DNA of 64,000 nt from Acuticoccus yangtzensis (GTDB lineage Bacteria; Pseudomonadota; Alphaproteobacteria; Rhizobiales; Amorphaceae), in NCBI RefSeq assembly GCF_001927245.1, contig NZ_MJUX01000004.1:310001-374000 (forward strand), given 5' to 3'. Below, piece after piece: positions 51,935 to 59,037 of the stretch; positions within the stretch are counted from its first letter, which is position 1, and the number at the start of each line of letters is the position of its first letter. Made by a program: the position numbers and the translations under genes. The notes under the pieces were generated by a model. That model made no database searches. It saw only the letters and a list, made by a program, of their open reading frames with translations, and was not told the origin of the DNA.

Positions 51935-54634
51935 ATGAAGCCCGCTCGCATCTCGTTGTTCTCGCGGCGGCGATCCAAGCCCCAGACCCGCGCCGAGGCG
52001 GACATGGCGCTGGTGGAGGCCGCCTTCGACGCCGAATATTACCTCGCCAACAATCCCGACGTGGCGGCCGCGGGGATGGACCCGCTGCGCCACTTCATGG
52101 GCCACGGCTGGCAGGAAGGCCGCAACCCAGCGCCCTACTTCTCGGTGGCGGACTATCTGGAGTTCAACCCGGACGTCGCCTCGTCGGGCGGCAACCCGTT
52201 CATCCACTATCTGCGCCACGGGCGGGACGAGGGGCGCACCGCCCGCAAGGATGCCGACCCGACCGCGCACGTGCCGGAGCTGCGCGCCCTGGTGGCCGAG
52301 AGGTTCGACGCCCGCTTCTATGCCGAGACGAACAAGGACGTGGTGTCGGCGGGGCTGGACCCGCTGGAGCACTTCCTCGCCGCCGGCTGGCGCGAGGGCC
52401 GCGACCCGCGCCCCGACTTCTCCATCGCCCAGTACATGGGTGCGCACCCCGTGGTGGCGCTGACCGGGCTGAACCCGTTCGTCCACCACATCCTGTTCGG
52501 CGCCACGCAGGGGGACCTGTCGGCGCCCGCGCGCAGCGGCCCGTCGATCGACGAGCAGCGGGCCATCGCCGCCGCCGCCTTCCACCCCGGCACCTACGCC
52601 AAGAGGAACCCGGACCTCGCCGCCACGAGCGACCTGTTGGAGCACTTCCTCACCCGTGGCTGGCGCGAGGGGCGCGACCCTGCGCCGGACTTCTCTCTCG
52701 CCGTCTATCTCGCGCGGCATCCTGAGCTGATCGGCAAGGGGGTCAACCCGTTCGTCCACGCGCTGATCGCCCGCAGCGGGACGGCCAAGCGGATCGACCT
52801 CGCGAAGATGAGCGATGCGGACCGGCGGGCGATCATCGCCACCGCGTTCGACGAGGCCTTCTACCGCGCCGCCAACCGCGACGTGGCGGCCGATGCGGAC
52901 GCAATCAAACATTACCTGCGCCACGGCTGGTCGGAGGGGCGCAACCCGGCGCCCTGGTTCTCACCCACCGGCTACCTTCAGGAAAACCCGGACGTCGCCA
53001 AGGCGGGGCTGGAGCCCTTCTCCCACTACCTGGCCGTGGGCCGGGCGGAGGGACGGCGCGCGCCGCGGCGCCCTGCGCTCAGCGTGGAGTCCATCGCCGA
53101 AGCGCGCGAGGCCGTGGCCGAGGCGTTCGACATTCCCTTCTACCGCGGCATCAACCCCGACATCGACGACGCGACCGACCCCATCCTCCACTATCTCGAA
53201 CACGGCTGGACCGAGGGGCGGGACCCCGCGCCCTGGTTCTCCACCCGCGCCTATCTGGAGTTCAATCCGGACGTTGCGGAGTCCGGCGCCAACCCCTTCG
53301 TCCACTACATCACCAAGGGGCGGGACGAGCGCCGCACCGTCCGCCGGCCGTTCAACCGCTGGAACGCCACCGCCGCGAAGCCGGACGGCCTGCCCGCACC
53401 GCCCGCCTATCCGCCGGCGGCCACGCTCCTGTCCGCCGCGCTGGTGACGCGCCGCATCATCGAGATGGTGGGAGCGGAAGGCGCGCTCGTCGTCACGATC
53501 ACCGACGTCGACCCTGCGGACACCACTGGCGGCGCGGCCGTGGCGCTGGAGGGCGAGGCCTCCGCCGCCGCCGCATCCGGCCGGCCGACGCTCAACGTGC
53601 ATCCCGAGGCGCCGCGCCCGTCGCTGGCCGGACGGGCCGAGGACCCGGTGCTGCGGTTGAAGGGGGCGGACGGGCTGATCGGCGCGTGCAAGACGTCCGC
53701 CTTCGTCGAGGCGCTGATGGCGGTGCGCTATACGATGCTGATCGACGTGGTGGTTCACGGCCTCGCCGGGCATCAGCCGGAGCGGCTGGCGGCGGCGCTC
53801 GGCCTGTCCGGCGGGCGGCGCATCCTGTGGCTGCACGACTTCTTCCTCGCGTGCCCCTGCCGGCGGCTCATCAACCCGGACGGCCGCCCCACCAACCCCG
53901 CGACCGGCCAGCCGCCCCATAGCTGCCGGTTCGACGACCAGCGCGCCGAGCATCAACGTCGCATCGCGAGCTTCCTGTCGGACACCTCGTTCACAGTGCT
54001 GGCGCCGTCGCTGGCCGCCAAGCGCAGCGCCAAGCGCCTGCCGGTGGGCGATCCGCAGCAGATCCGCGTGGCGGCCCCCTTGACGCTGGGCGCGGCGGAA
54101 CCGGTGGAGCGGGCCGCACCTGAGGGGCCGATCCGCGTCGCCTACGCCGCGGACGGGCTCGACGATTGCGGCTGGCCGCTGTTCCAGGAGATCGCCCGAC
54201 GCCACGCCTTCGACGGACGCTTCCGCTTCATCACCTTCACCGCGCGGAGGGATCTGCCGCACTTCATCACCCAGGTGCCGGTGGGGGACGCGGCGGACCC
54301 TGCCGCGCTGGCCACGGCCTTCACGGCGGAGGCGGTGGACATCGTGGTGGCCGCACCCGGCTGGCCCGTGCCGCTGTCGGTCGCGGCCCATGCGGCGCTG
54401 GCGGCGGGCACGGCGGTGATCGCGCTGGAGGCGTCCGGCAATGGGGCGGACTTGGCCGCGCGCGCCGCCCACCACCTCGTGCTGCCGACCGACGAGGCCA
54501 TACTGGAAGCCTTCGCCGGCGGTGCGGTGGAGCGGATGGTGGCGGACTGGCGCGCCGCTCCGCTGGAGGCGCATCCGATGACGCTCGCCCCCTCCCCGGC
54601 TGCGCTGCCCCAAGCGTCCCGCTCGCCCTTCTGA
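51935..54634 (+). CDS. Tandem-repeat protein with probable glycosyltransferase-like C-terminal domain
   Basis: 899 residues with no signal peptide. Residues 27-467 contain five copies of a roughly 75-residue double motif, FDAEYYLANNPDV..AG.DPLRHF...GW.EGRNPAP.FS...YL..NPDV...G.NPF.HY...GR.EGR. The repeat type is known from alphaproteobacterial proteins linked to glycosyltransferases. The C-terminal region (about 500-870) has RRILWLHDFFLACPCRRLINPDG and a later cofactor-like domain (IRVAYAADGLDD, VDIVVAAPGWPVPLS), reminiscent of GT-B/GT4-type transferases, but a clear EX7E motif is not seen. Likely surface-polysaccharide related. ATG 51935 has GGGAG at 7 bases. It is monocistronic and divergent from the ThDP-enzyme gene. 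Confidence 0.75.
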   Translation: MKPARISLFSRRRSKPQTRAEADMALVEAAFDAEYYLANNPDVAAAGMDPLRHFMGHGWQEGRNPAPYFSVADYLEFNPDVASSGGNPFIHYLRHGRDEGRTARKDADPTAHVPELRALVAERFDARFYAETNKDVVSAGLDPLEHFLAAGWREGRDPRPDFSIAQYMGAHPVVALTGLNPFVHHILFGATQGDLSAPARSGPSIDEQRAIAAAAFHPGTYAKRNPDLAATSDLLEHFLTRGWREGRDPAPDFSLAVYLARHPELIGKGVNPFVHALIARSGTAKRIDLAKMSDADRRAIIATAFDEAFYRAANRDVAADADAIKHYLRHGWSEGRNPAPWFSPTGYLQENPDVAKAGLEPFSHYLAVGRAEGRRAPRRPALSVESIAEAREAVAEAFDIPFYRGINPDIDDATDPILHYLEHGWTEGRDPAPWFSTRAYLEFNPDVAESGANPFVHYITKGRDERRTVRRPFNRWNATAAKPDGLPAPPAYPPAATLLSAALVTRRIIEMVGAEGALVVTITDVDPADTTGGAAVALEGEASAAAASGRPTLNVHPEAPRPSLAGRAEDPVLRLKGADGLIGACKTSAFVEALMAVRYTMLIDVVVHGLAGHQPERLAAALGLSGGRRILWLHDFFLACPCRRLINPDGRPTNPATGQPPHSCRFDDQRAEHQRRIASFLSDTSFTVLAPSLAAKRSAKRLPVGDPQQIRVAAPLTLGAAEPVERAAPEGPIRVAYAADGLDDCGWPLFQEIARRHAFDGRFRFITFTARRDLPHFITQVPVGDAADPAALATAFTAEAVDIVVAAPGWPVPLSVAAHAALAAGTAVIALEASGNGADLAARAAHHLVLPTDEAILEAFAGGAVERMVADWRAAPLEAHPMTLAPSPAALPQASRSPF
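52013..53335 (+). repeat. Five tandem copies of a ~75-residue double repeat
   Basis: Protein residues 27-102, 118-193, 210-281, 298-374 and 393-467. Each copy is two half-repeats of about 35 residues, the first ending GW.EGR(N/D)PAP and the second GR.EGR. Copy 3 has lost the second-half EGR. Conserved positions: FD..FY, NPDV, H(Y/F)L, GW.EGR.P.P.FS, YL..NPDV, NPF.HY. Confidence 0.9.
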
Positions 54635-54718
54635 CCCGCCGCCTCAACGCGGCGACGCCTCGCGCGGGCCGCCAGGCGCCATCTCAGACGCCGCAGCACC
54701 GGGGGAGCGCCGATCGCC

Positions 54719-55135
54719 TCAGTGCGCCTCGGCCGACAGACGCAGCGCCTCGCCGCGGATGCGTTTCACCATGGCGTTGAGGCCGTTGGAGCGTTGCGGC
54801 GTCAGATGCTCGGCAAGCTGCAGGCGCGTCAGGAAGGCGTTGACGTCGAGGTCCTGAACCTCGGCCACCGGGCGCCCGCTGTAGAAGGCGATGAGGATGG
54901 CGACGAGGCCGCGCACGATCATCGCATCGCTGTCGCCCAAAAGCTCCATGCGGCCGTCCTTCACGCCGGTCATCAGCCAGACCTGCGAGACGCAGCCCTC
55001 CACCTTCGTGGCGTCGGTCTTCAAGGCGTCCGGAAAGTCCGGCAGCTCCCGCCCGAGTTCGATGACGTACCGGTAGCGTTCTTCCCAGTCGTCGATGAAC
55101 TCGAAGGCGTCGGCGATGTCCTCGGCGTTCGTCAT
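54719..55135 (-). CDS. sufE: Cysteine desulfuration protein SufE
   Basis: 138-residue sulfur-transfer partner of SufS; it accepts persulfide on a conserved Cys for iron-sulfur cluster assembly. The acceptor is Cys48 in KVEGCVSQVWL. N-terminal FEFIDDWEERYRYVIELGRELP and the GLVAILIAFYSGRP helix match the family over full length. GGAGGGCC precedes ATG 55135. It lies downstream of the DUF6456-like gene in the same direction, a block conserved around mucR in Hyphomicrobiales. The rest of the suf operon is not in the window. Confidence 0.96.
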   Translation of the reverse strand: MTNAEDIADAFEFIDDWEERYRYVIELGRELPDFPDALKTDATKVEGCVSQVWLMTGVKDGRMELLGDSDAMIVRGLVAILIAFYSGRPVAEVQDLDVNAFLTRLQLAEHLTPQRSNGLNAMVKRIRGEALRLSAEAH

Positions 55136-55193
55136 AGTGGCCCTCCGCTCCCCGCAAGATGGGGCGTCAGAGGGCTTATGTCAGGGCCGGGCG

Positions 55194-55964
55194 TCAGGCG
55201 GCAGGGCGATAGTCCGGCGATCCCCAGTGAACCAGCCCCGCGCGGGCCGCACCGGACACCGACGGCGCCATGCCGTAGTGCTGCGCGAGCCGGTCCAGCG
55301 CCAGGCGCAGGATGACCTTGCCGCAGCGGGCGGGCCAGCCTTGCGTCTTCTCCACCGTCTCCAACCCTTTTTCCTCGCAGCACACGGCGACGAGCACCGG
55401 CGCGAAGTCCGGCCCCACCGCGTCCAGCGCGCGGGTGACGCGGCCGCGCGCATCGTGCGCCGCCTCGCTGAGGGTCAGACCGTCGCGCGGTCGATCGCCG
55501 CGCACGGCGGACGCATCCCAGGACTGGGTCACGCGCTCGCGCCGGGCGCCGCGTTCGTGATCGCGCGCCAGGCGCTGCCCGGCCTCGAGCTGGGTGCGGC
55601 TCAACATCGGATTGCCGGCCTTGTCGCGCCGCGTGGCGAGCCAGCCGAGCGGGCTCTCCGCAGCGTTCACGGCGAGCCCCTCCGCGCCGCCGCGGCTCTC
55701 GACGATGATGTCGCGGTGCTGCGCGATGAAGGCGTCGTCCGGCATCGCCGCGAGGGACCGGCGCAGATACATGTCCCCGGTCGGCGTACGGCCGACACGC
55801 CCCTTAGTGACGGCGACGAGATCAGCGGACACCAGCCGAGCGATCTCGGCCGCCGGGATGGTGAGGGCCGCCGATTTCTCGGTCGCGGGAAGGTTAAGGC
55901 TGCCATCGTGCGACAGTGTTAAGGAACCCTTACCCACGCGGCGCAAAATGGTGGCATCTTTCAT
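55194..55964 (-). CDS. DUF6456-like domain protein
   Basis: 256 residues from ATG 55964, which has AAGGGG 7 bases upstream and overlaps the previous stop as ATGA. The N-terminal part (GSLNLPATEKSAALTIPAAEIARLVSADLVAV) looks like a small winged-helix or DNA-binding unit. The C-terminal part, VGPDFAPVLVAVCCEEKGLETVE followed by GWPARCGKVILRLALDRLAQHYG, is the DUF6456-type core as I recall it. Function unknown. Co-translation with a DnaA-domain-IV-like protein suggests a joint regulatory role. Confidence 0.8.
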   Translation of the reverse strand: MKDATILRRVGKGSLTLSHDGSLNLPATEKSAALTIPAAEIARLVSADLVAVTKGRVGRTPTGDMYLRRSLAAMPDDAFIAQHRDIIVESRGGAEGLAVNAAESPLGWLATRRDKAGNPMLSRTQLEAGQRLARDHERGARRERVTQSWDASAVRGDRPRDGLTLSEAAHDARGRVTRALDAVGPDFAPVLVAVCCEEKGLETVEKTQGWPARCGKVILRLALDRLAQHYGMAPSVSGAARAGLVHWGSPDYRPAA

Positions 55965-56365
55965 TCCAGAGCCCCTTCCACCGTCTGGCGGCAGTATTCC
56001 ATGGCGGTGAGCCAGCCCATGAGTTGCTCTTCCACGGCGGTCACCACCGCGTCGATCCGCGGACAGTCCCGACGATCTTCGACGACGCGGCAGGCATGAG
56101 CTGCGGTCGTCCGGTCGCGGGAAAAGACGGCTCCGGCCTCGGTCAAAGACCAGCCGAAGGTGACATGAGCGCAATACATCGAAATCTGTCGTGCAAATGC
56201 AATCGGCGCTGTCCGCCTGGTCTTTGCGGCCAATTCGTCGACCGGCAAGTTCAGGGCGGCGGCCACGGTCACTTCAATCATGCGGCGCACGATACGCCGA
56301 TCAATGGTCTTACGCGGGTATCCCAGCGGTCGCGCTTCAATGACCGCCAACTCGTTTGTATGCAT
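55961..56365 (-). CDS. Small protein with DnaA domain IV-like helix-turn-helix
   Basis: 134 residues from ATG 56365 (GTG 56392 is an alternative). The core ARQISMYCAHVTFGWSLTEAGAVFSRDRTTAAHACRVVED (residues 58-97) follows the DnaA C-terminal DNA-binding pattern, including a degenerate form of the GRDHTTV signature (SRDRTTAAH at 82-90). There is no AAA+ domain, so it cannot be an initiator itself. It may bind DnaA boxes or be a repurposed transcription factor. It is translationally coupled to the DUF6456-like gene. Homologues in this position are common in Hyphomicrobiales. Confidence 0.82.
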   Translation of the reverse strand: MHTNELAVIEARPLGYPRKTIDRRIVRRMIEVTVAAALNLPVDELAAKTRRTAPIAFARQISMYCAHVTFGWSLTEAGAVFSRDRTTAAHACRVVEDRRDCPRIDAVVTAVEEQLMGWLTAMEYCRQTVEGALE

Positions 56366-56441
56366 TAGCTTCGGCCTTTTTCGCCTTTCCACATGAAGGC
56401 GGGTTGCTGTTCTGCCGTTACCTCAATTTAAGGTTGGATAG

Positions 56442-56547
56442 GAAGACGGGGATAAGATCAAGTCCCCGCCAAATAACTGCGAAGCGTTGAGCTTAATTTT
56501 GGCCGGCTCTTCAGGCTTTGTGGGGGGCTTATCCTATCCCCGTCTTC
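56442..56547. repeat. 13-bp inverted repeat in a divergent intergenic region
   Basis: GAAGACGGGGATA (56442-56454) and TATCCCCGTCTTC (56535-56547) are perfect inverted copies 80 bases apart, between the divergent DnaA-domain-like gene (minus) and a small unknown gene (plus). They may be paired operator half-sites for looping or the arms of a larger structure. Confidence 0.6.
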
Positions 56548-56594
56548 GCGTGCCCCATTAGCTTGGTCCTCGGCCACCACAACGAGGAATTGCA

Positions 56595-57086
56595 ATGAAC
56601 GCGCAGACTCACGCCGCAGACGCGACACAATCGATCGCGGCGTTAACCCCTGATTGTTTTGAAAATGCCGCGGATACTGCGGATCTACACGAGAGTCTCT
56701 GGGCCGCGCCCCGGTCTGTGGCGTGGCTGCGGCGGGAGCTGCGGCGGGAGCGGGCGCGGGGTCGCTGCGGCCACTGGAGCTACGATCTGGCGCGCCACCT
56801 GATGCTGGTGAAGGACCTGAAATCCGCCGAGGAGGCGGCGCGATGCACGGCCGTGGCATACGCGGGGACAGACGCGGTTCAGCGCGCTGAAATCATTGCC
56901 GGGTGCGGGGACAAGTGCGCCGCCGAGCAGGGCGGGATCGGCGCCGGGCAGAGCGCGGCGATAGGCGCTTCGGGGACCGGGACGGACCGCGGCGGCGATG
57001 CGGCGGGGACATCCGACGTCCCGACACGAAAACGCCCGCGTGAACGGCGTCACACGGGGCGTTTGTCTCTCTCGGCTGCGCGGTGA
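56595..57086 (+). CDS. Hypothetical protein
   Basis: Open frame of 163 residues with GAGGAA upstream of ATG 56595. The middle, SVAWLRRELRRERARGRCGHWSYDLARHLMLVKDLKSAEEAARC, looks like a genuine basic helical domain; the N-terminus is Ala/Thr-rich and the C-terminal third (Gly/Ala/Arg) is low complexity. The last 20 codons lie over a strong hairpin (57030-57064), so the true 3' end may differ. No family is recognised. It is divergent from the DnaA-domain-like gene and convergent with mucR. Confidence 0.5.
   Translation: MNAQTHAADATQSIAALTPDCFENAADTADLHESLWAAPRSVAWLRRELRRERARGRCGHWSYDLARHLMLVKDLKSAEEAARCTAVAYAGTDAVQRAEIIAGCGDKCAAEQGGIGAGQSAAIGASGTGTDRGGDAAGTSDVPTRKRPRERRHTGRLSLSAAR
57030..57064 (+). 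terminator. Terminator-like hairpin at the 3' end of the small unknown gene
   Basis: AAACGCCC (57030-57037) pairs with GGGCGTTT (57057-57064), with further CGTG/CAC pairing inside, followed by GTCTCTCTC. It lies between convergent genes but inside the annotated open frame of the upstream gene. Confidence 0.5.
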
Positions 57087-57204
57087 AGCGGTGTCGCGGC
57101 TTCAGCCAGCGCGGCTGGGATTGGGATCGGGTGCGCTGCCGTGCGCGCGGCGCGGCGGTACGCTGATGGGTGCGCGGGGGCGGCCCGCGCAGGCGATCGG
57201 GCGA

Positions 57205-57648
57205 TCAGCTCGCCGCGGTCTTGCGGCCGCGGGGGGCCGGCTTCTTCCGCTGCTGGCCGAGGCCCATACGCTTGGCGAGCTCGGACCGCGCGGCGGCGTA
57301 GTTGGGGGCCACCATCGGATAGTCGGCCGGGAGATTCCAGCGGTCGCGATACTCTTCGGGAGACAGGTTATAGTGCGTGCGCAGGTGACGCTTCAGCGAC
57401 TTGAACTTCTTCCCGTCTTCCAAGCACACCAGGTAATCGGGCGTGATGGACTTCTTGATCGGCACCGCGGGCTTCAGCGGCTCGGGCTCGGGCTCGGGCT
57501 CGCCGCCATTGGTCTTCTGAAGGGCTGCGTAGACTTCGCCGATCAAGTTCGGCAGGTCGTGCGAGGCAACGGAATTATTGCTCACATATGCTGAGACAAT
57601 CTCTGCCGCCAGATCGATAAGATTCGAATCTTGGACCGGTTCGGACAT
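57205..57648 (-). CDS. mucR: MucR/Ros-family transcriptional regulator
   Basis: 147-residue global regulator; MucR/Ros proteins act as H-NS-like repressors at AT-rich promoters and control exopolysaccharide, motility and symbiosis or virulence genes. The zinc-finger region is YLVCLEDGKKFKSLKRHLRTHYNLSPEEYRDRWNLPADYPMVAP. Cys75, His88 and His92 are present but the second finger Cys is Asp78 (CLED instead of CLEC), as in the zinc-independent Ros homologues described in Mesorhizobium. An EPEPEPEP tract links the N-terminal oligomerisation domain to the DNA-binding domain. The 242-base upstream region is AT-richer (around 57720-57790), consistent with autoregulation. Confidence 0.96.
   Translation of the reverse strand: MSEPVQDSNLIDLAAEIVSAYVSNNSVASHDLPNLIGEVYAALQKTNGGEPEPEPEPLKPAVPIKKSITPDYLVCLEDGKKFKSLKRHLRTHYNLSPEEYRDRWNLPADYPMVAPNYAAARSELAKRMGLGQQRKKPAPRGRKTAAS
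57481..57502. repeat. Hexanucleotide repeat CTCGGG, 3.7 copies, in mucR
   Basis: Four near-perfect CTCGGG units encode Glu-Pro repeats in the MucR interdomain linker. Changes in copy number would lengthen or shorten the linker by two residues without frameshift. Confidence 0.9.
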
Positions 57649-57890
57649 TTGCCACTCGTTCTTATAAAAGAGCGTCTAGACCGTCGGACAGAGAGGGAGA
57701 CGGCGACTGCAGGGGACGCGGGATATTTATTCCACATCCCACCCTGCCGCAAGATCACCCCGCTTAGATTTCCAAAATTGATTGCGCTTATAGACCTTTT
57801 GAACTGACCCCGCACTTGCAACTCATGTCAGGGCCAGATCTGTAACTCTTGCAGTACCCTCACAGCGCACAGGAGTAACCCGCCACCGCT

Positions 57891-58244
57891 TCAGGTTGGG
57901 GTATATTCTTGGGAATCGCGGCGCGACAATGCATCATGCTTGGTCTGCGCACAGGGCTTGTACCCAACTGTATAAGCAGCTTTTGCCAACAAGTGTGCAG
58001 AAACAGGCGCCGTTAACAAAAAGAATACAAAACCTGCCAGCGCACGCCACGCGACATCCGCTTCGCCGAAGTAGAGCGCCAGTGCCGCAAAAAGTCCGCC
58101 GACACCCACGGTTCCCGCCTTACTCGCCGCATGCATCCGCATGTATAAATCATCGAGACGGATCAGACCGATCGCCGCGACCAGCACAAAAAAGGCTCCG
58201 AGCAGGCAAAGAATGCCCGCCACATACGGAATCAACGTCGTCAC
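57891..58244 (-). CDS. mnhG: Na+/H+ antiporter (Mrp/Mnh) subunit G
   Basis: 117-residue membrane subunit of the multi-subunit Na+(K+)/H+ antiporter. Three membrane spans are visible: VAGILCLLGAFFVLVAAIGLIR, GTVGVGGLFAALALYFG and AGFVFFLLTAPVSAHLLA. RLDDLYMRMHAASKAGT between spans 1 and 2 and TAPVSAHLLAKAAY are MnhG signatures. The start is GTG 58244 with AAGGAG 7 bases upstream, overlapping mnhF as GTGA. Last gene of the operon. Confidence 0.95.
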   Translation of the reverse strand: MTTLIPYVAGILCLLGAFFVLVAAIGLIRLDDLYMRMHAASKAGTVGVGGLFAALALYFGEADVAWRALAGFVFFLLTAPVSAHLLAKAAYTVGYKPCAQTKHDALSRRDSQEYTPT

Positions 58245-58564
58245 AGCGTGCTCCTTTCCGCGTCACCCTCGGCCCGCGCCATCGACACGTCGCCGCGCCG
58301 GTGAACGAATCGCGCCAACGCCACCGTCGACAGGAAGCCGACGAGGCCGAGCGCAATGGCGATGTCCACGTAGATCGAGAAGCCGGTGCGGATTCCGAAG
58401 ACGATGATGAACCCGACGCCGCCATTCACCAGAAGATCGAGCGCCAGGATCCGGTCCGGCAAGGTCGGTCCGATGACAACGCGGGCAATAATCAGAATCA
58501 CCGCCACAGCCAACATCCCGAAGGACAGGACAAAGCAGAGTTGCAGAAATGCCGGGCCGGTCAT
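58241..58564 (-). CDS. mnhF: Na+/H+ antiporter (Mrp/Mnh) subunit F
   Basis: 107-residue membrane subunit from ATG 58564, coupled to mnhE by an ATGA overlap. ARVVIGPTLPDRILALDLLVNGGVGFI is the defining MnhF motif (GP..PDR..ALD). The C-terminal GLVGFLSTVALARFVHRRGD is typical. Length and position are normal. Confidence 0.95.
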   Translation of the reverse strand: MTGPAFLQLCFVLSFGMLAVAVILIIARVVIGPTLPDRILALDLLVNGGVGFIIVFGIRTGFSIYVDIAIALGLVGFLSTVALARFVHRRGDVSMARAEGDAERSTL

Positions 58565-59037
58565 TGCGCAAACACCTTCATGATTTTCCGCTCGAAGCTC
58601 GCCTTCGTGTCGCGCACCACCGCCTCGGGGTCCGGCGCGTCGATGGCGTGGATGTAAAGGGTCGATCGGTCGTCCGAAACGTCGACCGACAGCGTCCCCG
58701 GAGTCAGCGTGATCATGTTGGCGAGCAAGGTGATCTCCACCGGCGTCCGAACATCCAGAGGATAGGCGATGATGGCCGGGTTCAGCTCGCGCGACGGTGA
58801 CAGAACGATGGTCGCCACGTTCACCGACGACTTGATCAACTCGTAGACGAAGGTGATGGCGAGTGCGACGGCACCGAAGGCGCGGCGGAAATGGCTGGTG
58901 GACCCGGCGTCCTCGCGGATCATGGCCAGCGCCAGACCGCCGAGGATGAAGCCGAACACGAGGTTCACCGTGGTGAACGACCCCGTCACCGCCCCCCAGG
59001 CCAGCGCCAGGATGATGTTGACCAGGATGGTGGCCAT
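58561..59037 (-). CDS. mnhE: Na+/H+ antiporter (Mrp/Mnh) subunit E
   Basis: 158-residue subunit with N-terminal membrane helices (LVNIILALAWGAVTGSFTTVNLVFGFILGGLAL) and a C-terminal cytoplasmic domain containing the MnhE signature ITLLANMITLTPGTLSVDVSDD and LYIHAIDAPDPEAV. ATG 59037 overlaps the mnhD stop by one base (TGATG). Confidence 0.96.
   Translation of the reverse strand: MATILVNIILALAWGAVTGSFTTVNLVFGFILGGLALAMIREDAGSTSHFRRAFGAVALAITFVYELIKSSVNVATIVLSPSRELNPAIIAYPLDVRTPVEITLLANMITLTPGTLSVDVSDDRSTLYIHAIDAPDPEAVVRDTKASFERKIMKVFAQ

Noticed and set aside
49984-52005. 673-codon minus-strand open frame
   Set aside because: A shifted frame of the ThDP enzyme; Arg-rich with no motifs.
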